64,000 nucleotides of DNA from UBA5078 sp051252515 (GCA_051252515.1 JBPOFS010000003.1:310001-374000); one strand, 5' to 3'. Shown: positions 28,303 to 37,765, numbered from the stretch's first letter. A program made the numbers and translations. The notes: generated by a model from the letters alone, not told the origin.

Positions 28303-28478
28303 CTCTATAGTCCAATTGCGAAAACGACTCCCACATTATAGTGTGCATAAACCACTAAGGGGCCGCCAAATTGCAAATCTTATAGCATATTTGCTCCCCA
28401 AGATTCCTAAGCAGCGCCCATTAGTTTAGTATTTGCCTCCGAACACCATTCTCTAAATTGCGACAGTAGATACTCATC

Positions 28479-29492
28479 ATGCATTTCCCCGGCGCCCATA
28501 TTCTTAGTGTTAATCAATTCGAGCTTGCAGATGTCGAACGCATCTTCGACGTGGCGGACAGCATGGTGCCGTTTGCCCACCGTGAGCGTATGACCAAGGT
28601 GCTTGATGGCGCTATTTTGGGCAATATGTTTTTCGAACCAAGCACAAGGACGCGCTTGAGCTTTGGTTGCGCGTTCAACTTGCTTGGTGGTGAAGTACGC
28701 GAAACCACCGACGTCAAAACCTCATCAATCTCCAAAGGCGAATCCCTTTACGATACCGCCCGTGTGATCAGTGGCTATAACGACATTATCGTTATGCGGC
28801 ACCCACAAGGCGGGTCTGTCGCTGAATTCGCCAAAGCCAGCCGCGTGCCGGTCATCAATGCAGGCGACGGCCCCAATGAGCATCCTAGTCAGGCCCTGTT
28901 AGACCTCTATACCATTCGTAAAGAACTGGGCAGTGCTGGAAAAAGCATTTCCGGCATGAACATCGCGATGATCGGTGACCTCAAACATGGCCGCACGGTG
29001 CATTCGCTATCTCAGCTGATTCAGCTATATGACAATATTCGCTTTACGATGATCTCCCCTACCGAACTGCGCATGCCCGAGGAGATCGTCGAAGAATTAC
29101 GCCTTAATGGCCATACTGTGATTGAGACAGAAGACATGGAGCAAGGCTTGGTCGACAATGACACGGTCTACCTCACCCGTATTCAAGAGGAACGCTTCAA
29201 TAGCAAGATGGAGGCCGATATCTACCGAGGCCGATTCCGCTTAAACGAGGCTATCTATACTCGCTACTGTCAGCCAAAGACTGTCATTATGCACCCACTG
29301 CCAAGAGATTCTCGCGCAGATGCCAATGAGCTGGATAATGACTTAAATCAGCACCCTAACCTGGCCATCTTCAGACAAACAGACAACGGCGTCTTGGTGC
29401 GCATGGCTTTATTTGCGTTGTCACTCGATGTCTGTGAGCAAATCCATAAGAGTGCACGTGAAGTGAACTGGTACACCGAACGTCGATTCTAA
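28479..29492 (+). CDS. pyrB: Aspartate carbamoyltransferase catalytic chain
   Basis: Condenses carbamoyl phosphate with L-aspartate in pyrimidine synthesis (cytosol). Carbamoyl-phosphate binding residues are in FFEPSTRTRLSF near residue 50; other signatures are GDGPNEHPSQALLDLYT, MIGDLKHGRTVHSL and HPLPRDSRADANELD. At 337 residues it is longer than the 311-residue E. coli catalytic chain and resembles the PyrB form of pseudomonad-type bacteria. No pyrI or pyrC-like partner is adjacent. It is followed 30 bases on by pilU. Confidence 0.93.
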   Translation: MHFPGAHILSVNQFELADVERIFDVADSMVPFAHRERMTKVLDGAILGNMFFEPSTRTRLSFGCAFNLLGGEVRETTDVKTSSISKGESLYDTARVISGYNDIIVMRHPQGGSVAEFAKASRVPVINAGDGPNEHPSQALLDLYTIRKELGSAGKSISGMNIAMIGDLKHGRTVHSLSQLIQLYDNIRFTMISPTELRMPEEIVEELRLNGHTVIETEDMEQGLVDNDTVYLTRIQEERFNSKMEADIYRGRFRLNEAIYTRYCQPKTVIMHPLPRDSRADANELDNDLNQHPNLAIFRQTDNGVLVRMALFALSLDVCEQIHKSAREVNWYTERRF

Positions 29493-29522
29493 GAAGTCGC
29501 TTTCACAATAAAGGGTAAAATT

Positions 29523-30665
29523 ATGGGTTTTAAAGATCTCCTGCGCATCATGATCCAGAAAGACGGTTCCGACCTATTTCTGACTACAGGCGCACCGCCC
29601 AGCATGAAAGCCTTTGGAAAGTTGATGCCGATGTCGACGCAAGCGTTGCCACCAGGCGCCGTAAAGCAGATTGCCTACCAAATCATGTCGCCAGAGCAAA
29701 TTAAAGAGTTTGAGATTAGCCCAGAAATGAATCTGGCGATCTCCGACCCTGATATCGGCCGTTTTCGCGTCAATATTTTTCAGCAACGCGGCCAGATAGC
29801 GATTGTCGCCCGTAATATCAAAACTGAGATCCCCAACTACAAAGATCTCGGCCTGCCCGAAATTTTGACTAACCTCATCATGCAAAAACGCGGACTAGTG
29901 TTATTTGTAGGGGGCACAGGGTCGGGTAAATCCACCTCTCTCGCCGCTCTGATTGATCATCGTAATACCAATAGTGACGGCCATATCATTACGATTGAAG
30001 ACCCAGTGGAATTTGTACATCAGCACAAAAAATCCATCATCAATCAACGCGAAGTAGGCGTGGATACCAAAAGCTACGAAGACGCTTTGCAAAACACCCT
30101 GCGCCAAGCCCCTGATGTCATTTTGATTGGTGAGATTCGCAACCAAGAAACGATGGAGCACGCTTTGGCTTTTGCCGAAACGGGCCACTTATGCCTTTCG
30201 ACTCTGCATGCGAACAATGCCAACCAAGCGCTAGATCGCATCATCAACTTCTTCCCAGAGGAGCGCCACAAACAACTGTTTATGGACCTGTCCCTCAACC
30301 TACAAGGCTTTGTGTCGCAGCGACTAATCCCCACTGTTGACGGCAAACGTGCAGCGGCCATCGAAATCTTGCTGGGAACTCCACGGATATGCGAGTTGAT
30401 CAAACAAGGCAAGGTCGACGAAATCAAAGAGGTCATGACCAAGTCAGAAAACCAAGGCATGAAGACTTTTGACTCTGCGCTGTTTGATCTATACAAGGCA
30501 GGCAAGATCACGTTAGAGGAATCCTTGAAAAACGCTGACTCTAAAAACAACTTACGCCTTCGCATTCAGTTATCCGAGGGCAAAAACGGAACCGAAGAGG
30601 ACGAAGAGTCAGAACTCAATGGTTTATCGTTGCAACCCAAAGACGATAGTAGTCGAGGGCATTAG
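29523..30665 (+). CDS. pilU: PilU-type pilus retraction ATPase
   Basis: A 380-residue cytosolic hexameric ATPase of the PilT/PilU family, which drives or assists pilus retraction. Visible are DGSDLFLTTGAPPS at the N-terminus, Walker A GGTGSGKSTS (about 130), the Asp box IEDPVEFVH, Walker B ILIGEIRN, and the His box in GHLCLSTLHANNA. The acidic C-terminal tail (EEDEESE) and overall length favour PilU over PilT. No pilT is adjacent, unlike the usual pilT-pilU pair. It could serve the MSHA-like system 6 kb away or a type IVa pilus encoded elsewhere. Confidence 0.82.
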   Translation: MGFKDLLRIMIQKDGSDLFLTTGAPPSMKAFGKLMPMSTQALPPGAVKQIAYQIMSPEQIKEFEISPEMNLAISDPDIGRFRVNIFQQRGQIAIVARNIKTEIPNYKDLGLPEILTNLIMQKRGLVLFVGGTGSGKSTSLAALIDHRNTNSDGHIITIEDPVEFVHQHKKSIINQREVGVDTKSYEDALQNTLRQAPDVILIGEIRNQETMEHALAFAETGHLCLSTLHANNANQALDRIINFFPEERHKQLFMDLSLNLQGFVSQRLIPTVDGKRAAAIEILLGTPRICELIKQGKVDEIKEVMTKSENQGMKTFDSALFDLYKAGKITLEESLKNADSKNNLRLRIQLSEGKNGTEEDEESELNGLSLQPKDDSSRGH

Positions 30666-30676
30666 CACACACACTA

Positions 30677-31546
30677 ATGGATCTTAAAAGTATATTGATC
30701 TTGCTATTCCTATGGCTAATCGTAGTGGCTGCTGTGCTATTACTTTTTGTATATCCGCTCTATCGCCGTAAGAAAGTAGACACGTCGCCCTTCCCAACCT
30801 CATGGCTACAAATACTGCGACGCAGTCTGCCTATCTATAAAACCATGTGGCCCAACCAGCAACAAGAACTGCGACAGCTTATTAAGCGTTTTGTCGGCAG
30901 CAAAGAGTTTATTGGTTGTGCCGGTCAATTGATTGATGATGAGGTTCGCGTCACGATTGCCGCCCATGCTTGCCTACTAATCCTAAACCGACCCAGTCAT
31001 GAATATCAGGATTTACGAGCGGTACTCGTGTACCCGTCTACCTTTAAAGTAAAGCACGATAAGCGCGATGAATTTGGCTTGGTCACACCAGGGGAGCACT
31101 TTCTCATTGGTGAGTCTTGGAGCAATGGCAAGGTCATTCTTGCTTGGGACAGTGTGCAAAAAAGTGTGCAGAATTTTGCTGACGGTCACAATGTGGTGCT
31201 GCATGAGTTTGCCCATCAACTTGACCACGAATCAGGGGTAACCAATGGAGCCCCGCTCATGTACAACAAAGGGGCCTATGGCGACTGGTCGCGTATTTTT
31301 TCGAAAGAGTTCACCCAATTGCAGCATTCTAGTGCCGCGCATCATCAAACCCTGATCGATGCCTATGGCGCCAGTAATCCCGCAGAGTTTTTTGCGGTTG
31401 TCACCGAAACATTTTACGAACGCCCTTACGATCTGGCGACCCGTCACCCAGCTCTCTTTGAAGAGTTGAAATCTTATTACTGCGTAGATCCTCGTGAATG
31501 GCAACGCGCCCCAAAATCAATGGACCCTCACCATGCGACTCGATAA
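30677..31546 (+). CDS. mtfA: MtfA-like zinc metallopeptidase (M90)
   Basis: A 289-residue protein of the MtfA/DgsA anti-repressor family. The zinc motif HEFAHQLDHE and the downstream AEFFAVVTETFYERP glutamate region are clear. In E. coli MtfA binds the glucose regulator Mlc and has aminopeptidase activity. Unlike E. coli MtfA, this one has an N-terminal membrane helix (SILILLFLWLIVVAAVLLLFV), a version seen in many other proteobacteria. Its end overlaps rsuA by 14 bases, and it starts 11 bases after pilU. Confidence 0.82.
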   Translation: MDLKSILILLFLWLIVVAAVLLLFVYPLYRRKKVDTSPFPTSWLQILRRSLPIYKTMWPNQQQELRQLIKRFVGSKEFIGCAGQLIDDEVRVTIAAHACLLILNRPSHEYQDLRAVLVYPSTFKVKHDKRDEFGLVTPGEHFLIGESWSNGKVILAWDSVQKSVQNFADGHNVVLHEFAHQLDHESGVTNGAPLMYNKGAYGDWSRIFSKEFTQLQHSSAAHHQTLIDAYGASNPAEFFAVVTETFYERPYDLATRHPALFEELKSYYCVDPREWQRAPKSMDPHHATR

Positions 31547-32228
31547 ATTTATTGCCCACGCGGCCCCCATGCCCCGAGACCTCAGCAAACGCGCAGTGCG
31601 TAAAAAGCGAGTGACCGTCAACGGTGAAATAGTAAAAAGTGCTGCCTATCAAGTAGAAGAAACTGACACCGTGTGCTTAGACGGCCGTGCTGTGCAACTG
31701 CCTAAGCCTCAGTATTATATGATCCACAAACCTGAGGGTTATGTCTGCGCGACCCAAGACAGCGACCATCCAATAGTCTTAGACCTATTAGAGGACATCG
31801 ATGTCACGCAACTAAGCATTGCTGGACGTTTGGATATTGATACCACCGGCATGGTGCTCGTGAGTGATGATGGCCAATGGTTACACCGGGTGACTTCACC
31901 GCGACATTTATTTTCAAAAGTGTACTTCGCCACATTGCAAGATCCCGTTAATGAGGACACTATTGCGCAATTCGCCAATGGTATTTTGCTGCGCGGGGAA
32001 ACCAAAGAAACGGCTCCCGCTCAATGCAAAGCTCTTGCCGACAAAAGGGCCGAAGTAAGCCTGAACGAAGGGCGTTACCACCAAGTAAAACGCATGTTTG
32101 CCGCCTGTGGCAATCATGTTTTAGCCTTACATAGGCAACAAATTGGCGCCGTAGTCCTAGATGAGAATCTAGCCCCTGGCGCCTACCGTTCTTTAACTGA
32201 AGAGGAGATAGAGAGTTTCCAACCATGA
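31533..32228 (+). CDS. rsuA: 16S rRNA pseudouridine(516) synthase RsuA
   Basis: A 231-residue pseudouridine synthase with an N-terminal S4 RNA-binding domain (MRLDKFIAHA to VTVNGEIV) and the catalytic motif GRLDIDTTGMVLVSDDG, whose first Asp is the nucleophile. Further family blocks are KPEGYVCATQDSDHPIVLDLL and EGRYHQVKRMFAACG. The members RsuA, RluE and RluF are close; length and the start of the S4 domain fit RsuA. The ATG at 31533 is used because upstream residues precede the S4 domain and overlap mtfA. The stop overlaps rsmC by four bases. Confidence 0.88.
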   Translation: MRLDKFIAHAAPMPRDLSKRAVRKKRVTVNGEIVKSAAYQVEETDTVCLDGRAVQLPKPQYYMIHKPEGYVCATQDSDHPIVLDLLEDIDVTQLSIAGRLDIDTTGMVLVSDDGQWLHRVTSPRHLFSKVYFATLQDPVNEDTIAQFANGILLRGETKETAPAQCKALADKRAEVSLNEGRYHQVKRMFAACGNHVLALHRQQIGAVVLDENLAPGAYRSLTEEEIESFQP

Positions 32229-33277
32229 GTATCCACATCGAACACCTGCTAGTCGATTTACTCAATAATACTGCGCAGCAAACCCCAACACTTTGGATTG
32301 CTGACGAAAGTCTAAGTGCCGAAGAGATGCATGCCGCCCGTCCAAACGAGCATTTGCATGTCCTCACTAATCGCTTCGATCTTTGCGAGACCATGCGGGC
32401 GATCGGTCATCAAGTCATTTTATCCGACTTCGATTTCTCGCAAGCTTCTGTGCAAGCTTTCACGCATATAATCTATCGAGTTTCCAAAGAACGCCCCTTG
32501 GTGCATCACTGCATCAACGAAAGCTATAAGCATCTAGTTGAAGGTGGCCAACTGCATCTCATTGGTGCCAAAGATGATGGTATTCGCACCCATGGTCGCA
32601 AAGCTGAGCAGGTATTTTCAAACCCTGAGCAAGCCAAAAAACACGGTGACATCTACCATATCCAATTAACTAAACCGGCCGCGGATACAGCGGACGAGCC
32701 ACAATGGCTCGACTGCAAAGACTATGCGAAATTGCGCCCCTGCACAGTCGGTGACTTGCACTTTATGAGCAAACCCGGTGTATTTGGTTGGAATAAAGTC
32801 GATCGCGGCAGTGTGTTACTCAGTGACCATGTTCGGACCCTACTTCCCAAGAAAAAGGATCTGGGCAGCGTATTGGATATGGGGTGTGGCTATGGTTATC
32901 TATTATTAGCCAGCGCAGCACTGCCATTTAGTGAACGCTACGCCACAGACAATAATGCCGCAGCGATTGATGCCGCCACTGCAAGCTTTGCGAAAGCGAA
33001 CCTTAATGTGCACGTGAGCCTTGATGACTGCGCGCAGAACTTACAAACCCAAGTCGACTGGATTCTCTGCAATCCGCCATTCCATCAAGGGTTCCAGACC
33101 AGCAGCGCCTTGTCAGAGAAGTTTATTCGGCAAATGCGCCGAGTACTAAAACCGAAAGGCAAAGCGTTTGTCGTGGTCAATCAATTCATTCCTTTGGAGC
33201 GATTAGCACAAGACGTCTTTACCAATGTTGATCTCGTGGTCCAAGAACATGGTTTTAAGCTTATCCAATTGAGCTAA
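32225..33277 (+). CDS. rsmC: 16S rRNA (guanine(1207)-N2)-methyltransferase RsmC
   Basis: A 350-residue SAM-dependent methyltransferase acting on G1207 of 16S rRNA. The fold is a degenerate N-terminal methyltransferase domain followed by an active C-terminal domain, with the SAM motif VLDMGCGYGYLLL and catalytic NPPFHQG. The KPGVFGWNKVDRGS segment between domains is characteristic. It is coupled to rsuA by an ATGA overlap, giving a small rRNA-modification operon. Confidence 0.92.
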   Translation: MSIHIEHLLVDLLNNTAQQTPTLWIADESLSAEEMHAARPNEHLHVLTNRFDLCETMRAIGHQVILSDFDFSQASVQAFTHIIYRVSKERPLVHHCINESYKHLVEGGQLHLIGAKDDGIRTHGRKAEQVFSNPEQAKKHGDIYHIQLTKPAADTADEPQWLDCKDYAKLRPCTVGDLHFMSKPGVFGWNKVDRGSVLLSDHVRTLLPKKKDLGSVLDMGCGYGYLLLASAALPFSERYATDNNAAAIDAATASFAKANLNVHVSLDDCAQNLQTQVDWILCNPPFHQGFQTSSALSEKFIRQMRRVLKPKGKAFVVVNQFIPLERLAQDVFTNVDLVVQEHGFKLIQLS

Positions 33278-33362
33278 GGGTGCTGGACTCAAGGCCACCG
33301 CAGGACTATTCTGGCGCCATAACAACAATGACAACCCTCAAAGCAGGGCAAAGGAGTACACA

Positions 33363-34160
33363 ATGACAAGGCTTTATAAAAAGGGGCTAGCACTCGTCCT
33401 TCTCTGCGTTATGCCAGTATTGGCGCAAGCGCAAAGTAAAACCTACCTCTATGACCACGTCCATATGGCCGTCCCTGAACCTCTAGTGGCCGCTCAATGG
33501 TATAAAGACAATGTAGGCGGTGAGTTTGTCGACGGACGCACTGATCGCCTTCTATTCGGCACCACACGCATCATGTTTTTGCCTAGCACACCGGAGACTC
33601 GCCCTAGCGAAGGTGGCGTTGTGGATCACCTTGGTTTCTCAGTTCCTGACTTAGAAGCCGTCGTGGCCAAAGCCCGAGCGGCCGGTGCGACTATCCAAGG
33701 CGATATTCGTGATATCCCCGGCCTGTTCAAACTAGCGTTCATTGTGGATCCTTTTGGCTCACGCATAGAGTTGCTACAAGACGAGCAACACCTAGGGTTC
33801 CATCACATTCACCTGCGCTCCACTGATCCTCAAGCGACATTCAAGTGGTATGAGGACACATTCGGCGGCATTCGCACCAATTTACGTGGACGTCTTGATG
33901 GGATTCTTTACCCAGGCAATGTTTGGCTGCTCATCACCGAAGGGGAGAACTTCCCTAGCCGTGGCGCGTCGATCGATCACATTGGTTGGAGAGCATTAGA
34001 TTCTGCCGAAACCATTGCGGACTTAGAGAGCAAGGATGTGGAGTTCACTTCCGAGCCTGTCGACATGACTCTGCCTAATGGCATGATCAATTACTTTTAT
34101 GTGCAAGGCCCCGAAGGTGCTCGCGTAGAGCTCGTTCGACGTGCAGCGGATATGCGCTAA
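33363..34160 (+). CDS. Exported two-domain VOC (glyoxalase/dioxygenase-fold) protein
   Basis: A 265-residue protein with a signal peptide (MTRLYKKGLALVLLCVMPVL, cut after AQA), so periplasmic. Two vicinal-oxygen-chelate modules follow: DHVHMAVPEPLVAAQWYKDN to DPFGSRIELLQ, then HHIHLRSTDPQATFKWYEDTFGG to GPEGARVELVRRA. Potential metal ligands are the first-strand His residues and the Glu in RIELL and RVELV. VOC proteins are usually cytosolic; export is uncommon. AAAGGAG lies well placed before ATG. A strong terminator follows. The substrate is unknown. Confidence 0.75.
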   Translation: MTRLYKKGLALVLLCVMPVLAQAQSKTYLYDHVHMAVPEPLVAAQWYKDNVGGEFVDGRTDRLLFGTTRIMFLPSTPETRPSEGGVVDHLGFSVPDLEAVVAKARAAGATIQGDIRDIPGLFKLAFIVDPFGSRIELLQDEQHLGFHHIHLRSTDPQATFKWYEDTFGGIRTNLRGRLDGILYPGNVWLLITEGENFPSRGASIDHIGWRALDSAETIADLESKDVEFTSEPVDMTLPNGMINYFYVQGPEGARVELVRRAADMR

Positions 34161-34198
34161 ACTCCTTCGCATTCACTATTAGTACAATGCTCCAACAT

Positions 34199-34238
34199 AA
34201 AGGCTAAAGCGCTGATTGCCTTGCGCTTTAGCCTTTTT
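34199..34238 (+). terminator. Rho-independent terminator after the VOC gene
   Basis: A perfect 14-bp stem (AAAGGCTAAAGCGC, 34199-34212, with GCGCTTTAGCCTTT, 34223-34236) and a 10-base loop, ending in T's. It lies about 40 bases after the VOC stop and separates it from the pyrophosphatase gene. Confidence 0.85.
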
Positions 34239-34303
34239 CATTAATAAAAACTGACAACCCATTGCCCAAATCGCGTTCTAGCCCGTGCGTTTTCTAGAGG
34301 CCC

Positions 34304-34312
34304 TGCTATAAT
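34304..34312 (+). promoter_or_regulatory. Extended -10 promoter of ppa
   Basis: TGCTATAAT is a perfect extended -10 (TGnTATAAT) located 67 bases before the ppa ATG. No good -35 is present at 17 bases, as is common for extended -10 promoters. Confidence 0.55.
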
Positions 34313-34378
34313 GCGCGCCTTTCATCCACTCGCCCGATTATAATAAAAGCACTGGGTTACGACACAACAGGTACCTGA

Positions 34379-34996
34379 ATGAAGAAGTTTCCACCACCCT
34401 TTTACCGTTGGCGCCCGCACCCGTGGCATGGCTTAGAAGTTGGACCAGATGCACCTCGTCTTGTTCACGCGTTCATCGAAATTTGCCCTTTCGATCTCGT
34501 CAAATACGAAGTGGATAAGACCACTGGTTACTTGCGAGTTGACCGCCCACAGCGCTCCTCATCACAGCATCCAACGCTTTATGGTTTCGTTCCTAGAACC
34601 TATTGCGGCACTCGTGTACGTGATCTTATGGAAGGCGCAATTCGTGGCGATGGCGATCCTCTCGACATCTGTGTCGTTAGTGAGCGACCAATCTCTAAAA
34701 CAGAGATTATCCTTAATGCGAAAGTCATTGGCGGCTTGCCAATGTTGGACGGCGGCGAAGCAGACGATAAGATTATTGCGGTCCTAGAAAACGACCCATT
34801 GTTTGCTGACATCGAAGACATTAGCGAACTGCCTCCTGCGTTGATTGAGCGTATGCGTCATTACTTCATGACTTATAAGCTTATCCCAGGCGAAGAAAAC
34901 AAAGTCTCTATCGGAGCTACCTACGGTTTTGAACACGCTAAAGTCGTGATTCAAGCCGCTATGGACGACTACGATGACGAGTACGGCAACGTGTAA
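34379..34996 (+). CDS. ppa: Inorganic pyrophosphatase (family I)
   Basis: Hydrolyses pyrophosphate to two phosphates, pulling biosynthetic reactions forward (cytosol). The metal-binding DGDPLDICV motif is clear. At 205 residues it is longer than E. coli Ppa (176), with an N-terminal segment rich in Pro, Trp and His (PPPFYRWRPHPWHGLEVG). LYGFVPRTYCGTRVR replaces the usual YGxxPxT block, and GATYGFEHAK is near the end. The variant N-terminus occurs in a subgroup of family I enzymes. It stands alone between two terminators with its own promoter. Confidence 0.85.
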   Translation: MKKFPPPFYRWRPHPWHGLEVGPDAPRLVHAFIEICPFDLVKYEVDKTTGYLRVDRPQRSSSQHPTLYGFVPRTYCGTRVRDLMEGAIRGDGDPLDICVVSERPISKTEIILNAKVIGGLPMLDGGEADDKIIAVLENDPLFADIEDISELPPALIERMRHYFMTYKLIPGEENKVSIGATYGFEHAKVVIQAAMDDYDDEYGNV

Positions 34997-35010
34997 TCAC
35001 ACGCTGCATT

Positions 35011-35051
35011 AAAAAAGGGACAGCTGGCCTTGCGCCGACTGTCCCTTTTTT
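35011..35051. terminator. Bidirectional terminator between ppa and the XdhC-like gene
   Basis: AAAAAAGGGACAG (35011-35023) pairs with CTGTCCCTTTTTT (35039-35051). With A's on one side and T's on the other, it can end both convergent transcripts. Confidence 0.88.
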
Positions 35052-35074
35052 ATGCGTGATCTAAAAGTCTGGCG

Positions 35075-36100
35075 TTAGCCGCAGACAGGCCCATCGCTAT
35101 CAAGGGCGCATTCACTGCCCTCACGCTTAGCATCAAAACTATGACGCACCATCGTGACTTCCGCCATCACTGATATCGCTATCTCCGCAGGGGTTTTACT
35201 GCCTATCTGTATGCCGATGGGCGCACGCAGACGATCGATCTCCTCACTGCTCAACCCCAGTTCCGGCAATCGCAAACGTCGATTAGCCGATGTACGCTCC
35301 GAACCCATAGCTCCCACATAGAAGGCTTGAGTTTTAAGTGCTTCCATCAAAGCCATATCGTCGACACGGGGATCATGGGCTAGGGCAATAATGCCGCTGT
35401 AGGGATCGCTGAAACCGTCACGAACCACATCGTCTGGCAACTCAGGCGTCACCTGCACGCCATCCACATGCCAATTGACTAAATAGTCTGGCCGAGGATC
35501 GCAAAGGGTGACGTCGTATTCTAAGGCCAAGGCCATTTCGGCCACATAATGGGCCACATCCCCCGCGCCCAGAAGCAGCAGTTTGTATTTTGGGCTAAGT
35601 GCGTGCAAAAGAGTCTGCTCAGTCAACACTACCGCCTCATCCGCGACACTGTGCCGTATGCTGACTACGCCTGTGCTCAGGTCTAACTCACGACTGATGC
35701 GCTTATGAGCCTCCAATGCGTCCGACAGCTGCCCGAAGACGGCTTTGTTTGCCGCGCTAGGCGTTAGATATTCCAACAAGACATGCAATTGTCCGCCACA
35801 AGGCAGACGCAAGCGTGCGGCCTGTTCAGCGGTTATGCCATATTTCACAACGAAAGGCTTTTGTTCGACGTCGTATTGCGCCTTTAAGGAACCATCGCGC
35901 AATTGCTCCAGAAAATCTTCCTCGATGCAGCCACCAGAGATTGACCCTGCGATCTCGCCATCGAGGGTACAGGCCATCATCGACCCAATCGGCCGCGGAG
36001 AAGAGCCCCAAGTCTTAAGAATGGTGCACAACCACACGGGTTGATCCCTATTCAAACTGTCGGAAACCTTAATGATGATATGTTGCTGTCCGCTCTGCAT
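35075..36100 (-). CDS. XdhC/CoxF-family molybdoenzyme maturation protein
   Basis: A 341-residue protein of the XdhC/CoxI family, which handles sulfuration and insertion of the molybdenum cofactor into enzymes such as xanthine dehydrogenase. The N-terminal XdhC domain has TWGSSPRPIGSMM and GSISGGCIEEDFLEQL. The C-terminal Rossmann part shows LLLLGAGDVAHYVAEMALALEYDVTLCDPRP and FYVGAMGSERTSANR. No molybdoenzyme gene is nearby, so its client must lie elsewhere. GAGG lies 8 bases before ATG. Confidence 0.82.
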   Translation of the reverse strand: MQSGQQHIIIKVSDSLNRDQPVWLCTILKTWGSSPRPIGSMMACTLDGEIAGSISGGCIEEDFLEQLRDGSLKAQYDVEQKPFVVKYGITAEQAARLRLPCGGQLHVLLEYLTPSAANKAVFGQLSDALEAHKRISRELDLSTGVVSIRHSVADEAVVLTEQTLLHALSPKYKLLLLGAGDVAHYVAEMALALEYDVTLCDPRPDYLVNWHVDGVQVTPELPDDVVRDGFSDPYSGIIALAHDPRVDDMALMEALKTQAFYVGAMGSERTSANRRLRLPELGLSSEEIDRLRAPIGIQIGSKTPAEIAISVMAEVTMVRHSFDAKREGSECALDSDGPVCG

Positions 36101-36285
36101 TCGGGTGCCTCTATAAAGCTTTTTTTGCGAGTGAGGAGCTTACAGCATCTGCACTTAGCTGCACAATGTTGCTGACAAGACACCCCGTAAGCCGCGTTTT
36201 TGATGATGTCCGAAAATGGCCAGAAAGCACGCCCTTCCTGTGTTAAATTCTACAACATTGGCTACCAGAACTAGCGGAGACTAAC

Positions 36286-37749
36286 GTGCTACTGAATCCC
36301 GACGACTATGAACACGCGCGACAAGCTCGGGATCCGCATTTCGATGGGCGTTTTTTCGTTGGCGTGATCACAACGGGTATTTACTGCCGTCCGATTTGCC
36401 CCGTGCGCGTTCCCCGCAAAGAAAACGTTCGCCTTTATAGTACAGCGGCAGCGGCTGGAGAAGCAGGCTTTCGTCCCTGCCTACGTTGCCGTCCCGAATC
36501 ATCGCCTGGAACTCCCGCATGGATGGGCAGCTCTCATACAGTATCTCGCGCCTTACAACTCATTGCTCGTGGGGCTATGCAATCTGGTTCTGTCACTGAA
36601 TTGGCCGCTCAACTGGGCATCGGAGCACGGCAACTTAGCCGCCTGTTTCAACAACATCTAGGTGTTGCCCCTATTGCCGTTGCCAACACCCAACGTCTAC
36701 ATTTCGCTAAAAAACTGATAGACGAAACCGATATGACAATGGCTGACATTTGCTTTGCCGCCGGGTTTTCAAGCGTTCGTCGATTCAATGCCGTGTTTCA
36801 GCAAACCTATAAACGCCCTCCCTTAGCCCTGCGCAAAAAACGCGCCTCAAGCCAAGCCGACAGCCCTGAGGGCATTCAAATTCGTTTGAGCTATCGTCCC
36901 CCCTTTGATTGGAGGGCCATGCTCGCCTACCTTGCTACTCGATCAATCCCTGGCGTCGAAAAAGTCGAATCCAATACCTACTCGCGCAGCATCGAGATCG
37001 ACGGCAGTACCGGTGAAGTTAGAATTGAGTTTCTGCCCGATACCCATGCCGCTTTGTTGACAATTTATTGCGCACAGACTCGCAACCTGTATCAGATCGT
37101 GGAACGGGTGCGCATTATGTTCGACTTAAAAGCCGTTAGCACTGACATTGAGTCCTTCCTCAGCAAAGATCCATTACTACACGACCTCATCATCAAGCAC
37201 CCCGGCATTCGCGTCCCTGTCGCATGGGACGGCTTCGAAGTGGGAGTACGCGCGATTTTAGGCCAACAGGTCTCTGTGAAAGGTGCCACGACGCTTGTTT
37301 CGCGTTTAGCCAAACGTTGCGGAAGCCCCTATCAAACCAATCATTGCCCAGACTTAGATTGTATCTTCCCTAGCCCAGAACAAGTCATCGCTAGTTCACT
37401 CGACGGCCTAGGCATCACCACCCGACGTATAGACGCTATCAAAGCAATGGCAGCCGCGGTTATTGAGAAAACATTATGTTTTGATGGCAGTATGAGTAGC
37501 GACGAGTTTGTGGAACGCAGTACACAAATCCCTGGAATCGGCCCATGGACAGCGCAGTACATCGCTTTGCGCGCATTGAACGACCCGGATGCATTTCCTC
37601 ACGCAGATCTCATCTTATTGCGCGCAGCCGCTGCTCCTGAAGAGGCGTTAACCCCTAAGCAACTACTAGAAAAATCCCAAGCATGGCGCCCATGGCGAGC
37701 GTATGTCGTCATGCTGCTGTGGCGTGATTACGCGATGCAAAAACAATAA
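36286..37749 (+). CDS. Ada-N/AraC/AlkA fusion: 3-methyladenine DNA glycosylase
   Basis: A 487-residue DNA alkylation-repair protein with three modules. First comes an Ada metal-binding domain (about 1-80) with four cysteines, GIYCRPIC and PCLRC, the acceptor for methyl groups from phosphotriesters. Next is an AraC helix-turn-helix (about 85-185; MTMADICFAAGFSSVRRFNAVF). Last is an AlkA glycosylase with helix-hairpin-helix IPGIGPWTAQYIALRAL and catalytic-region Asp in FPHADLIL. It excises alkylated bases and may also be a methylation-activated regulator. The start is GTG with GGAG 7 bases before. It sits 16 bases before ogt, making a repair operon. Confidence 0.9.
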   Translation: MLLNPDDYEHARQARDPHFDGRFFVGVITTGIYCRPICPVRVPRKENVRLYSTAAAAGEAGFRPCLRCRPESSPGTPAWMGSSHTVSRALQLIARGAMQSGSVTELAAQLGIGARQLSRLFQQHLGVAPIAVANTQRLHFAKKLIDETDMTMADICFAAGFSSVRRFNAVFQQTYKRPPLALRKKRASSQADSPEGIQIRLSYRPPFDWRAMLAYLATRSIPGVEKVESNTYSRSIEIDGSTGEVRIEFLPDTHAALLTIYCAQTRNLYQIVERVRIMFDLKAVSTDIESFLSKDPLLHDLIIKHPGIRVPVAWDGFEVGVRAILGQQVSVKGATTLVSRLAKRCGSPYQTNHCPDLDCIFPSPEQVIASSLDGLGITTRRIDAIKAMAAAVIEKTLCFDGSMSSDEFVERSTQIPGIGPWTAQYIALRALNDPDAFPHADLILLRAAAAPEEALTPKQLLEKSQAWRPWRAYVVMLLWRDYAMQKQ

Positions 37750-37765
37750 AACACAGGAGCGACAC

